Source: Halomarina litorea
GTDB taxonomy: Archaea; Halobacteriota; Halobacteria; Halobacteriales; Haloarculaceae
DNA: 64,000 bases
Direction: 5' to 3'
NCBI RefSeq assembly: GCF_024227715.1
Contig: NZ_CP100449.1
Span: 62,001-126,000, forward strand
Shown: positions 32,602-40,926 of the stretch, one piece after another
How positions within the stretch are numbered: position 1 is the stretch's first letter
How the letters are laid out: every line of letters starts with the position of its first letter
The notes under the pieces: generated by a model
What the model was told of the DNA's origin: nothing
What the model saw: only the letters and a program-made list of their open reading frames with translations
Database searches by the model: none
Position numbers and translations under genes: made by a program

Positions 32602-32661
32602 CGCCTGAAAGGCGATCTCTACCAGGTCGAAAATCAGCTGTTCCTCACCCCGAACAACGAG
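32602..32661 (+). pseudogene. Decayed copy of the small winged-helix gene C-terminus
   Basis: Translated, this stretch reads RLKGDLYQVENQLFLTPNN, matching RLRGYLYEVEGQLFLTPT at the end of the gene at 31229-31456. No start or upstream part is present, so it is a fragment left by duplication or recombination. Confidence 0.6.
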
Positions 32662-32721
32662 CGCTCTGCTGGCCGTAGCGCCATCCCAAAAGGTATCCGT
32701 CAGACACTGTGACTCACCTAC

Positions 32722-32973
32722 ATGGATGGTGGGGATATCCGAGAGCATGCGGTGAGGCTCGTCGAACGCGAGACAGCTACGACGATCGAATCGACGCGCA
32801 TCGCTGAGCAACTGACGACGAGCGAGGGCAGCGCACTCGTCATCGCTGTCGAAACGACCGACGAGACCTACTGGGTCGTCGACGACGGGCGCCGTACCGC
32901 GTGCTATCCCGCCGCCAGCCACGACTCAGCCAATACCGTCCTGACCGACCATATGACCTCCCAGTCGTGGTGA
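32722..32973 (+). CDS. Small uncharacterised acidic protein
   Basis: The 83-residue protein (MDGGDIREHAVRLVERETAT) has an N-terminal helix pair and a beta-rich middle (ALVIAVETTDETYWVVDDGR). It is acidic and looks coding in composition. No family is recognised, and it stands alone in accessory DNA. Confidence 0.5.
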   Translation: MDGGDIREHAVRLVERETATTIESTRIAEQLTTSEGSALVIAVETTDETYWVVDDGRRTACYPAASHDSANTVLTDHMTSQSW

Positions 32974-33652
32974 CAGCGTGGCTGTGCCCAACTAATCGAG
33001 GTCGACCGACCTCCTAGGCTCGTTCCCACCGACGACGATGAATCCGCGTCAAGCAACGGGCGTTCCGGTTCCGATATCGAACGGGAGAGGATCTGGCGGT
33101 CACGCTCGTGACCACGCAGGCCGATAGGGCACTGATCGGCCAATAGACCGACAATCAGAACTATCGGAATCCTCAGTGCAGGGCTGTCAACGGCGATGTT
33201 GTCTGTCGATTCCACCCGTTTTTCGCCGCGTCTGAACCGATAGTGCAGACGGACATGCCGCCCCGACCACGCCGTGGTGTCGAATTGCCACTGGCCTGAT
33301 GGAGATCAACTCATTTCCACGTCCGAGAGTGGTAAGCGACGTATCGACACAGCACGGACGTCACCGGTCAGATTAACCAACAGGAGCGGGATGCAGTTCC
33401 GATTGGTCTTTTTGCCGGGAATGCGACACCGATACTGCTGCTGAAGCTACTGTTACCTGTCGTCAGTAGTGTCTGGATCGATTGTCCCGTTGTAGCCTGA
33501 AAAGACCAAGTTCTGTTGGTTAAGGTGAGAGAGTAGCCAGGGTGTAGCGTTGACAATCGCTCGCAGACGACACGTTCTTTCATGCCGATTCGCGGTGACG
33601 CACCCGTTAGACTTGTGCCGCCGATGTATCAGTTCGGTCGCTCAGCAGTGAA
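32974..33652. other. Gene-free stretch, about 680 bases
   Basis: I find no supported gene. A segment at 33181-33235 is a diverged relative of 30925-30980. Open frames near 33370-33580 have random composition. The region looks like decayed accessory DNA. Confidence 0.45.
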
Positions 33653-33966
33653 TCAGCTACCGGTACCCGTTCGGTCCTGTGTGTGGACCGGGTCGTGGGA
33701 GGAATCGTGGCCGAGTGGCCCGTGGGGCGCATGAGGCGCGTGCCCGACGTGGTGAGCGTGATTCACCCAGTTGTCGTCGTGCTGATGCCCCCCCAGTCGT
33801 TATCGACTCCCCAGTTGTCACAGACGTGGCCGATGGTCGCGACCGGATCTGTGAGTGTATCCGCACTGTGAACCCCCGCGGTTGCAATAGTAGTCAGCGC
33901 AAGCCCTATCAGCAGTATCTCCACGCCACCGATGACTGCTCGAACGAGATTCAGGGTTCGCCTCAC
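33653..33966 (-). pseudogene. Small exported protein with His-rich tail, frameshifted at a C7/G7 tract
   Basis: From GTG 33966 the frame gives a signal-like N-terminus (RTLNLVRAVIGGVEILLIGL) and HVCDNWGVDNDWGG. On the coding strand a run of seven G (top strand C, 33788-33794) follows, after which the used frame soon stops. Adding one G restores a frame to 33655 that encodes GHQHDDNWVNHAHHVGHAPH, then APHGPLGHDSSHDPVHTQDR: eleven histidines in about 35 residues. I infer an exported metal-binding protein, either broken, phase-variable or mis-sequenced at the homopolymer. It lies next to a metal ATPase gene. Confidence 0.5.
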
Positions 33967-34141
33967 CTACTAGATGGTTGTCGATACGGGGAGATAGGAC
34001 CTCCGCCGTTCTCACGTACCGAGAGTGACCTGCGACGTCTCACTCGCGGGACGGAGGTCGACTGTGAACGACTATGGTACGACTCTGACGACCGGTACTG
34101 TCATGTCATTCACCAGCTAAGCTCAGTGCCGATGCCTGAAG

Positions 34142-34264
34142 GACGACATCGGTTACATCGTCATCGGAAGCCACAGTCGTGGCGAGCTGGACCGTGCGAT
34201 GCTGGGGAGCGTCGCAGAGACAGTAATACGACGTTCGAGGATTCTGGTGACAATCGTTCGATGA
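34142..34264 (+). pseudogene. C-terminal remnant of a UspA-family protein
   Basis: The frame reads DDIGYIVIGSHSRGELDRAM then LGSVAETVIRRSRILVTIVR and stops at 34264. This is the ATP-binding G-x-H-x-R ... GSVAExVIRRS end of a universal stress protein. No start or N-terminal half is found upstream. It lies 145 bases before the metal ATPase gene. Confidence 0.65.
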
Positions 34265-34409
34265 GTGCCTCTCGCCGGGGTGTCTCTGTGGTTCCTACGG
34301 AGGGGGTGGTCCTCAGAAGATGTAGGGAGCAGTTGTTGCTGACGCCCGGGAGCAGTTCGCAGGACTTGTTCATATCGGGGCGTGACGTCACGAACGAGGG
34401 CGACAATAC

Positions 34410-36602
34410 GTGACGAGTACAGGACCAGCCACACTCTCGAGCTATACGATACAAATCGGCAGGCACGGTGGGCGGAGTGAATCGGGGGCGCTATCACTCG
34501 AACGGCGACTCTCCGATATGCCAGGCGTCCACGACGCTGAAGTCTCGTTTCGTGCAGGGACCGCACGCATCACGTACGACAGCAGCGTCACCTCGGAGGC
34601 CGACCTCAAACGAGTCATCCGCGACCATAGGGTCTCGCTCCGGGACGAGGCAGATGCCGGTGGACTGAGTGAGGAGGCCGACGAGACTACGACCTCGGAA
34701 CTGCGCACCGAGGCATTGTTCGTTGTCATCACCTTCGTAGGGATGATAATCGGTCTGAGCGTGGGCTGGTTCGGTGGCCCGGCCGCCCTAGGGTGGGTCG
34801 GGTACAGTGCAGCGTACGTCTTCGGCGGCTGGTATGGGCTCAAAGGGGGCGTCGAGACGCTTCGGCACCGTGCCGTCGACATCGACCTGCTGATGATCGT
34901 CGCCGCACTCGGTGCACTGTCGATCGGCGCACCGTTCGAGGGGGCGATGCTCCTCTTCCTGTTCTCCCTGTCGAATACCCTCCAGCACTACGCAATCGGG
35001 CGCTCACGCCGGGCGATCAAATCGCTGGTGAACATGCGACCAGACACCGCGGACGTCCTCCGTGGTGGTGAGGAGGTCACAGTACCGATCGACGATGTGG
35101 CCGTCGGCGACGTCTTCGTGGTCCGTCCTGGTGACCGCATCCCGCTCGACGGCACCGTCGAGTCGGGTGAGAGCACAGTCGACCAAGCGTCGCTCACCGG
35201 AGAGTCCGTCCCAGTGCCGAAAGAGCCACGCGACGAGGTGTTCGGTGGGACGATCAACGAAAGCGGGAGCCTCGAGGTCTCGGTGACCCGTCAAGCCCAC
35301 GAATCGGCTATCACCCGTCTTATCCATATGGTCGAGAGTGCCCAGAGCGAGAAAGCACCCACGCAGCGACTCATCGACCGTCTCGAACAGCCCTACGTAC
35401 TGGGCGTGTTCGGACTCACCGGCGCGGCGATAATAGTCCCATTACTCCTGGGTGGCGAGTTCACGAGCACGTTCTACCGTGCGATGACGCTGATGGTCGC
35501 CGCGTCACCATGTGCGGTCATCATCTCGACGCCGGCGGCAGTGCTCTCGGCGATCGCTTCGGGCGGACGACAGGGGGTGTTATTCAAGGGTGGCGAACAC
35601 GTCGAGACGGCGGCGACGGTCGACGCCGTCGCATTCGACAAGACGGGGACACTCACCGAGGGCAACACGCGGTTGACGGACGTGGTCGTGCGCGACGATA
35701 TCCCCGACGGGCAGCGACTCTCGGAGACAGAGTTACTCGTCCGGGCCGCGGCGGTCCAGGACCGTTCCGAACACCACCTCGCTCGAGCCATCGTCACGGA
35801 AGTCGAGAACCGTTCGCTCGACTTCCCCGAGGCGCGAGGGTTTCAGGCGACTGCCGGGAAAGGGGTGCGGGCGACCGTCGATGGCAGGACGGTCCACATC
35901 GGCAACCGGAGCTACTTCCAGACGGTATTGGCCGACACACCCGTCGAGGGGCAGGAAGTCGGCCTCGAGAAACTCGAAGCGCTCGAAAGTGAGGGAAAGA
36001 CGGCTGTAATCGTCGCACTCGAGTCCGACAATGCGACCCGCGTCGTCGGGTGGCTCGCGTTCACAGACACCCTCCGTCCGGGGGCCGCCGACATGATTTC
36101 CGACCTCCGGGCGCTCGGCATCGAACACATCGTCATGCTGACGGGGGACAACGAGCGCGTCGCACGTCGCATCGCCGACAAAGTGGATATCGACGAAGTA
36201 CGGGCAGAGCTACTCCCCGAGGAGAAGGTGGCCAGCTTAGAGGCGCTGGTCGAACGCCACGATACCGTGGCGATGGTCGGCGATGGCGTCAACGACGCCC
36301 CTGCGCTCGCGACCGCCTCGCTCGGTATCGCGATGGGTGGTGCCGGTACCGACGTGGCACTCGAGACGGCTGACGTCGTCCTAATGGGGGATGACCTGAG
36401 CAAGATTCCGTACGTCCTCGAGCTGGGGCGCCAGACGCGCCGGACCCTCGTGACCAACCTCGCAATCGCCTTTGGAGCGATTGCCCTCATGGTTGGCACC
36501 ATCCTCTTCCAGGGGCTCGCGCTCCCTCTCGCCGTGGTCGGGCACGAGGGGTCGACCGTGCTGGTCTCCTTGAACGGACTCCGACTGCTCGGCTATCGAT
36601 GA
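34410..36602 (+). CDS. P1B-type heavy-metal ATPase (SPC/HEGST type)
   Basis: The 730-residue protein (GTG start) has a ferredoxin-like N-terminal domain (about residues 10-75) without the usual CxxC, then P-type motifs: TGESVPVPKE, SPCAVI in the sixth-helix position (about 366), DKTGTLTEG (about 408, phosphorylated Asp), a SEHHLARAIV His pair for nucleotide and GDGVNDAP (about 623). The last helix has HEGSTVLVSLNGLRLL. The SPC plus HEGST pair is characteristic of the P1B-4 (Co, Zn, Fe or Cd) group rather than copper pumps with CPC. Expected role: efflux of divalent transition metal. Confidence 0.87.
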   Translation: MTSTGPATLSSYTIQIGRHGGRSESGALSLERRLSDMPGVHDAEVSFRAGTARITYDSSVTSEADLKRVIRDHRVSLRDEADAGGLSEEADETTTSELRTEALFVVITFVGMIIGLSVGWFGGPAALGWVGYSAAYVFGGWYGLKGGVETLRHRAVDIDLLMIVAALGALSIGAPFEGAMLLFLFSLSNTLQHYAIGRSRRAIKSLVNMRPDTADVLRGGEEVTVPIDDVAVGDVFVVRPGDRIPLDGTVESGESTVDQASLTGESVPVPKEPRDEVFGGTINESGSLEVSVTRQAHESAITRLIHMVESAQSEKAPTQRLIDRLEQPYVLGVFGLTGAAIIVPLLLGGEFTSTFYRAMTLMVAASPCAVIISTPAAVLSAIASGGRQGVLFKGGEHVETAATVDAVAFDKTGTLTEGNTRLTDVVVRDDIPDGQRLSETELLVRAAAVQDRSEHHLARAIVTEVENRSLDFPEARGFQATAGKGVRATVDGRTVHIGNRSYFQTVLADTPVEGQEVGLEKLEALESEGKTAVIVALESDNATRVVGWLAFTDTLRPGAADMISDLRALGIEHIVMLTGDNERVARRIADKVDIDEVRAELLPEEKVASLEALVERHDTVAMVGDGVNDAPALATASLGIAMGGAGTDVALETADVVLMGDDLSKIPYVLELGRQTRRTLVTNLAIAFGAIALMVGTILFQGLALPLAVVGHEGSTVLVSLNGLRLLGYR

Positions 36603-36734
36603 CGCACGGTGGATCTCGACCGTGAGCCGGTTTCGTCGACCGAATCGATGACCGCCCGGTGTGAGCGAACACAGAGTCCGTGGATGGAGTGTTCGGCGAA
36701 TTCTCGCTCGATACCGATGGCGGCGTTCGTAGCG

Positions 36735-37022
36735 TTACAGACCCTGTCGGTCCGGGCTGAGCATGATGGACCGCAAGATCAGTGCCATCCCGGACGAGAC
36801 GAGTACTGCTTGGACGAGCGCGGCCGAGAACAGTGACGTCCCCAGCACACCGTAGATGAGGCCTTCACAGATCGCACCGACGCCGATGAAGACGAACCCG
36901 ACCGAAACGTAGACCATGGGGAAGAGTTCACTCCGTCTGTAGGCGTAGAACGCGAGATACGCGACGCTAAGGCTGAGCAAGAGCGTCACGAGTTTGATGA
37001 AGGCGGTCAACGGACCGATCAT
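36735..37022 (-). CDS. Three-helix membrane protein (DUF7521-like)
   Basis: This 95-residue protein is hydrophobic throughout, with helices AFIKLVTLLLSLSVAYLAFY, MVYVSVGFVFIGVGAICEGL and SAALVQAVLVSSGMALILRS. It begins inside the stop of the HTH gene (ATGA overlap). I recall haloarchaeal HTH/three-helix membrane pairs of this kind (DUF7521). It may anchor or sense for the regulator, which is inference. Confidence 0.7.
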   Translation of the reverse strand: MIGPLTAFIKLVTLLLSLSVAYLAFYAYRRSELFPMVYVSVGFVFIGVGAICEGLIYGVLGTSLFSAALVQAVLVSSGMALILRSIMLSPDRQGL

Positions 37023-37378
37023 GTGTTGTCACGCAGGTTCCGCCAGAGTGCGGTGAAGTTGTCGGCGAGTTCGTCGCGCGTTTCGACGGACAGGTCGAGG
37101 CTCCCCTCGGAAATCGAGACGTGAAACGCCTCTATCGTCGTCTCGAACAGCCGTTTGTGTTCACCCCCCGAACCGATCGTCGAGTGGACCCTGACGAGAC
37201 CGTGTTCTCGCAACGTCGAGAGACGCCGATACACCGTCGTCAGCGATGCATCACAGATCTGACAGAGGGCTTTCGCCGTCCGTGTCTGCTCGTCGGCCGC
37301 GAGTAGGATCGCTCGCGAGTAGTCGTCTGCGAACACGTCGAAAAGCGCCACAGACGAGTCGACCTCATCACCACCCAT
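37019..37378 (-). CDS. Winged-helix regulator coupled to a membrane protein
   Basis: I use the ATG at 37378 (MGGDEVDSSVALFDV), giving 119 residues; a longer frame to 37564 crosses the divergent promoter. The HTH is DVFADDYSRAILLAADEQTR, AKALCQICDASLTTVYRRLS, REHGLVRVHSTIGSGGEHKR, with two cysteines (C-x2-C) at the start of the recognition region. The next gene overlaps by four bases. Divergent to it is the Cys-motif membrane protein gene, a likely target. Confidence 0.75.
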   Translation of the reverse strand: MGGDEVDSSVALFDVFADDYSRAILLAADEQTRTAKALCQICDASLTTVYRRLSTLREHGLVRVHSTIGSGGEHKRLFETTIEAFHVSISEGSLDLSVETRDELADNFTALWRNLRDNT

Positions 37379-37548
37379 GCGGACCTCGTCTCGGTCACGG
37401 GCAAAGAGTCGTCGGTACGCTTCTCCGGAGAGGGGATCGTAGGAGGCAACCTCCGTAGTAGTGGGCGGTGGTGGAACAGACCGGCTTTTCGCCGAGTTAG
37501 CGAACAGTCGGGTCGTTTTAGCGCTCGCGGGCCGAAGCGAGGACAGCG

Positions 37549-37992
37549 ATGCAATCGCCGACAAAACGTCACCTCAAGGCGACAGTCGTCAGTGTGGGGT
37601 CGTTCCTCCTCTTCGGAGTCGTTACTGGGTTGATCCCCAACCCGATCTACGTTCGGATGGTCCCACGTACTCCGGTGGACTACTTCTTCCTCGTACTCAC
37701 AGCCGGGTTCCTCGGTTTCTTCACGCTACAACGAACCAGCCATCGAGGTGCCGACGACAAGACAGCGACGACAGGTGCGATCCTCGGATTTCTGGCGTTC
37801 GGCTGTCCCATCTGCAACGTGTTCCTGCTCGCGCTCTTCAGTAGTTCCGCGTTGATGACGTACCTCGACCCCCTCCGTCCGGTACTGGGGGTCGTGAGCG
37901 TCGCACTCTTCGCGGGGCTCGTCTACACCCGCTCACAGCGCCCCTGCGACTCGTGTACCGTCGAGTCGGAACAGCGGAACGCTCATCAGTAG
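37549..37992 (+). CDS. Membrane protein with CPIC motif
   Basis: The 147-residue protein has four helices. Recognisable features are GLIPNPIYVRMVPRTPVDYF after helix one and FGCPICNVFLLALFSSSALM with a C-x2-C in helix three; a second C-x2-C (PCDSCTVE) sits at the C-terminus. I recall actinobacterial and archaeal relatives with CPVCN in the same place but no established function. The paired cysteines suggest thiol redox or metal transfer. The gene runs into the opposing truncated thioredoxin-like gene. Confidence 0.65.
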   Translation: MQSPTKRHLKATVVSVGSFLLFGVVTGLIPNPIYVRMVPRTPVDYFFLVLTAGFLGFFTLQRTSHRGADDKTATTGAILGFLAFGCPICNVFLLALFSSSALMTYLDPLRPVLGVVSVALFAGLVYTRSQRPCDSCTVESEQRNAHQ

Positions 37993-38270
37993 TTCACACA
38001 CGATGACCGACAGCCACACAGACGACGTCGACGAGACGGACGCGACGAGTCAATGTCGACGGGGGCGTCCAGCGACCCCATGATGGGGTGACCACAGAGG
38101 TCGATGCCGAAATCGGTCGTCTCGGCGCTCGCGTGAAACGGGGCCGCCGTCGGCGCCACCGGACTCGACTCGAGCCGGGAGGCACCGTACACGCTGCCTC
38201 CACTCATCAGGAGGGTCCCGACACCACCGAGAATCGCCCGACGCCTCGTCAGGGAGTCAGGGGGTTCCAT
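37986..38270 (-). pseudogene. Truncated Tat-exported thioredoxin-like (DsbA-type) protein
   Basis: ATG at 38270 starts MEPPDSLTRRRAILGGVGTL, a clear Tat signal, followed by TDFGIDLCGHPIMGSLDAPV-DI. Haloarchaeal DsbA-like proteins continue there with a strand and CPFC active site, but here the frame changes into a basic stretch (SSRPSRRRRLCGCRSS) and stops. On the opposite strand the same junction begins MTDSHTDDVDETDATSQ (from 38003), which looks like the N-terminus of another lost gene. I read a deletion joining two gene starts near 38050. Confidence 0.55.
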
Positions 38271-38371
38271 ACCACCTACTCCGACAATCTCGCGTATATG
38301 AGGTCCGGCGATACGCTCGCTGTGCAAAAAACCGTACTGGGCAGACCTCGACGCTGGCGATTCGGTGGCGA

Positions 38372-39616
38372 CTATCCACTGTCGAGTGCCAGGGAGAACG
38401 GTAGTCGCGTGTAGACCAGCGCGTTCGCGGTGACTGCGTCGACCGTCGTGTACTCGTCGACCGCGTGCACCGTCTCCGTTCCCAGCGCGAACTCGACGGT
38501 GGGTATCCCCGCGTTCCGCAGTGTCTTGGCGTCGCCGCCACCGGTCGCACTTCGCCGATAGACGGTGTCGTCTAGCACCTCGCTGGCGACCGTCGTGACG
38601 GCATCGACGAGTGGACTGTCGACCGGTTCGGCGGTCCCGGTGCTCCAGACGACGTCCGCGATGGTGATACCCTCGCACTCGGCGACACAGGCCCGAATCT
38701 CACCGAGTACGTCCTCCGTTCGGGCACCGGCGGTCAGGCGAATATCGACATCCGCGGTCGCCGACTGGGGAACGCTGTTGATGGCGTCCCCACCACGCAG
38801 CGTTCCGAGGTTTATCGACGGGTACTGAAAGAGGTCGCGTGCGGCCTGCTCGCCCATCATCGGCGCGTAGTACGCGACCGACTCCTCGACGACCGGTCGC
38901 AACGTCGAGGGGAGCCGTAGTTCTCGCGTGCCGACCCGCTCGCGGAGCGTCTCGACGGCCGCGTAGAGTCGGTCGATGGCGTTCTCCCCCAGGGCCGGTC
39001 GAGAGCCGTGTGCACTCTCGCCGGTGGCGGTCAGCGTCAGCCAGATGCTGCCACGGTCGGCGACCGTGACCGAGTGGCGGTCGTCCCGACAGGTCGGTTC
39101 GCCGATGACGCACGCGTCGGCGTCGAGGTGGCCGCCTTCCAGCAGCGCCGGGAGACCCGCCTTACCACCGACCTCCTCGTCACTCACGAATGCGAACACG
39201 AGGTCGACCGGCGGTCGCGTGTCAGTCGCAGCGAACGCCTCGATGGTGTGGACCATCGAGGCGACTGCGCCCTTCATGTCGGTCGCACCGCGCCCGTAGA
39301 TGCGGTCGTCGACGCGTTCGCCGAGTGGGTCGAACGACCAGGCGGTCTCGTCGAACGGCACGGTGTCGAGGTGGCCGTTGTAGAGGAGCGTCCGGTCGCT
39401 CGCTCCCGGGACGGTCACGACGAGATTCGGTTTCGCGGGGTCGACCACGACTCGTTCGAGGGTCACCGGCAGCGGGTCCAACCGGCGTTCGAGGTGGTCG
39501 ACGATGGCTCGTGTCTCACCCGGTGGGTTCTGTGTGTCCAGTGCCAGCAGGTCAAGCAGGAGGTCGACCGGAGCGTCCTGGTCGTTCGAGACGTATCGGA
39601 CTGGGGGTTCGGTCAT
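38372..39616 (-). CDS. M20-family metallopeptidase (ArgE/DapE-like)
   Basis: The ATG at 39616 gives 414 residues. Motifs of the di-zinc active site are present: YNGHLDTVP (His, Asp), YGRGATDMKG (bridging Asp), VSDEEVGGKAG (catalytic and metal Glu) and a late ALGTETVHAVDEY (His ligand). A dimerisation domain lies in between. Family members deacylate N-acyl amino acids or N-succinyl-diaminopimelate, or act as dipeptidases; the specific substrate is open. It follows the MFS gene by 11 bases, suggesting uptake and hydrolysis of one substrate. Confidence 0.85.
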   Translation of the reverse strand: MTEPPVRYVSNDQDAPVDLLLDLLALDTQNPPGETRAIVDHLERRLDPLPVTLERVVVDPAKPNLVVTVPGASDRTLLYNGHLDTVPFDETAWSFDPLGERVDDRIYGRGATDMKGAVASMVHTIEAFAATDTRPPVDLVFAFVSDEEVGGKAGLPALLEGGHLDADACVIGEPTCRDDRHSVTVADRGSIWLTLTATGESAHGSRPALGENAIDRLYAAVETLRERVGTRELRLPSTLRPVVEESVAYYAPMMGEQAARDLFQYPSINLGTLRGGDAINSVPQSATADVDIRLTAGARTEDVLGEIRACVAECEGITIADVVWSTGTAEPVDSPLVDAVTTVASEVLDDTVYRRSATGGGDAKTLRNAGIPTVEFALGTETVHAVDEYTTVDAVTANALVYTRLPFSLALDSG

Positions 39617-39627
39617 GGGTAACGGGG

Positions 39628-40905
39628 TCAGTCGGTGTCGGCCGGACCTGCGGGGTCGGCGTCGGTGGGCACGCTCGCTTCGCGGTCGGGGTGCGTCTCG
39701 CGCATCCAGACGAGCGTGACCGTCCCCGAGAGGAACATCGCCGCGGCGACGACGTAGAAGGCGGCAGCCGTCGACAGGAGGTCGGCGGTCACGCCGATGA
39801 GGATCGCCCCGAACCCGTAGCCGGCATCGCGCCACATCCGGTAGACGCCGAGGCCCGTCGCCCGCCACGACGGGTGGGCAGCGTCCCCGACGACCGTGAT
39901 GAGGTTCGGGTAGAGGAGCGCCATGCCGACGCCTGTCAGGGCGGCGGTTCCGACCCACGGCCAGTAGCCGTCGACGAGTCCCGTCAGGAAGACTCCTCCG
40001 CCAGCGACGAACATCCCCGTGATGACGGGTGGTCGTCGCCCGACGCGGTCGGCGAGTCGCCCCGTGTACAACTGGAGGACGCCCCAGACGCCGCCGTACA
40101 CGCCGACGATCACACCGACCTGCGCGGTCGAGAGACCGGCGGCCGTCAGGTACAGCGGATAAGCGATCCAAACGAGCGCGTCGACGAACTTCTCGACGCT
40201 CCCGGCCTGCGCTGCCGCGAACAGCGTCCTGTCGCCGTAGGTCGCCCGCTTCAGAACCGCCCCGAACGGCAGGTCGGCGTCCTCCTCGGTGGCCTGGTCG
40301 TCGGCCTCTGCACGTGCGTACGGGAGCGTTTCGTCGACGAACAGGACCGACACGAGGAGGGCGAGCAGGACGACGCCCGCCAGGAAGTAGAACGGTTCGG
40401 GACGGAGGCTGTACCGGGCCGCGATGACGCCGGTGACCCACGCCCCGACGGCGACCCCGCCGTAGCCGAACGCCTCGTCGAGCCCGACGGCGAAGCCGCG
40501 GGCGTCGCTCCCCGCGAGGTCGATCTTCGCGTTGACGCTCATCGACCAGGCGAGCCCCTGATTGACGCCGAGGAGCACGTTCCCGAGCGTGATCCACCAC
40601 CAGTTCGGGGCGAAGGCGAGAATCACCGGGATCGGGAGGGCGACGACCCACCCGGCGACGAGGATGGGTTTCCGTCCGTACGTCTCGGACCACTTCCCGC
40701 CGTAGAGGTTGAGCAGGGCCTTCACGAAGCCGAAGCTGACGACGAACGAGCCGATGACCAGTACCGACTCGACACCGAGCACGTCACGGCCCAGAATCGG
40801 GACGACGTTCCGCTCGGCGCCGATGGTGAGCCCGACGGCGAAGACGGTGAGCAACTGGAGTGCGAACTGCTGCCAGTTCCGTCGGATACCCTGCGTGTAC
40901 GACAT
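39628..40905 (-). CDS. MFS transporter
   Basis: The 425-residue protein has the twelve-helix MFS pattern, with the loop 2-3 motif GGKWSETYGRKPILVAG and its repeat TGRLADRVGRRPPVITG. The C-terminus is acidic (VPTDADPAGPADTD). No substrate signature is recognised. It is closely linked to the M20 peptidase, starting 21 bases after the rhodanese-MBL gene ends, so it may be read from the sulfur-regulated promoter at 42.05 kb; in that case a sulfur-containing substrate would be attractive, by inference. Confidence 0.82.
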   Translation of the reverse strand: MSYTQGIRRNWQQFALQLLTVFAVGLTIGAERNVVPILGRDVLGVESVLVIGSFVVSFGFVKALLNLYGGKWSETYGRKPILVAGWVVALPIPVILAFAPNWWWITLGNVLLGVNQGLAWSMSVNAKIDLAGSDARGFAVGLDEAFGYGGVAVGAWVTGVIAARYSLRPEPFYFLAGVVLLALLVSVLFVDETLPYARAEADDQATEEDADLPFGAVLKRATYGDRTLFAAAQAGSVEKFVDALVWIAYPLYLTAAGLSTAQVGVIVGVYGGVWGVLQLYTGRLADRVGRRPPVITGMFVAGGGVFLTGLVDGYWPWVGTAALTGVGMALLYPNLITVVGDAAHPSWRATGLGVYRMWRDAGYGFGAILIGVTADLLSTAAAFYVVAAAMFLSGTVTLVWMRETHPDREASVPTDADPAGPADTD

Positions 40906-40926
40906 TATGGGGAGACGAGTTCGTCC

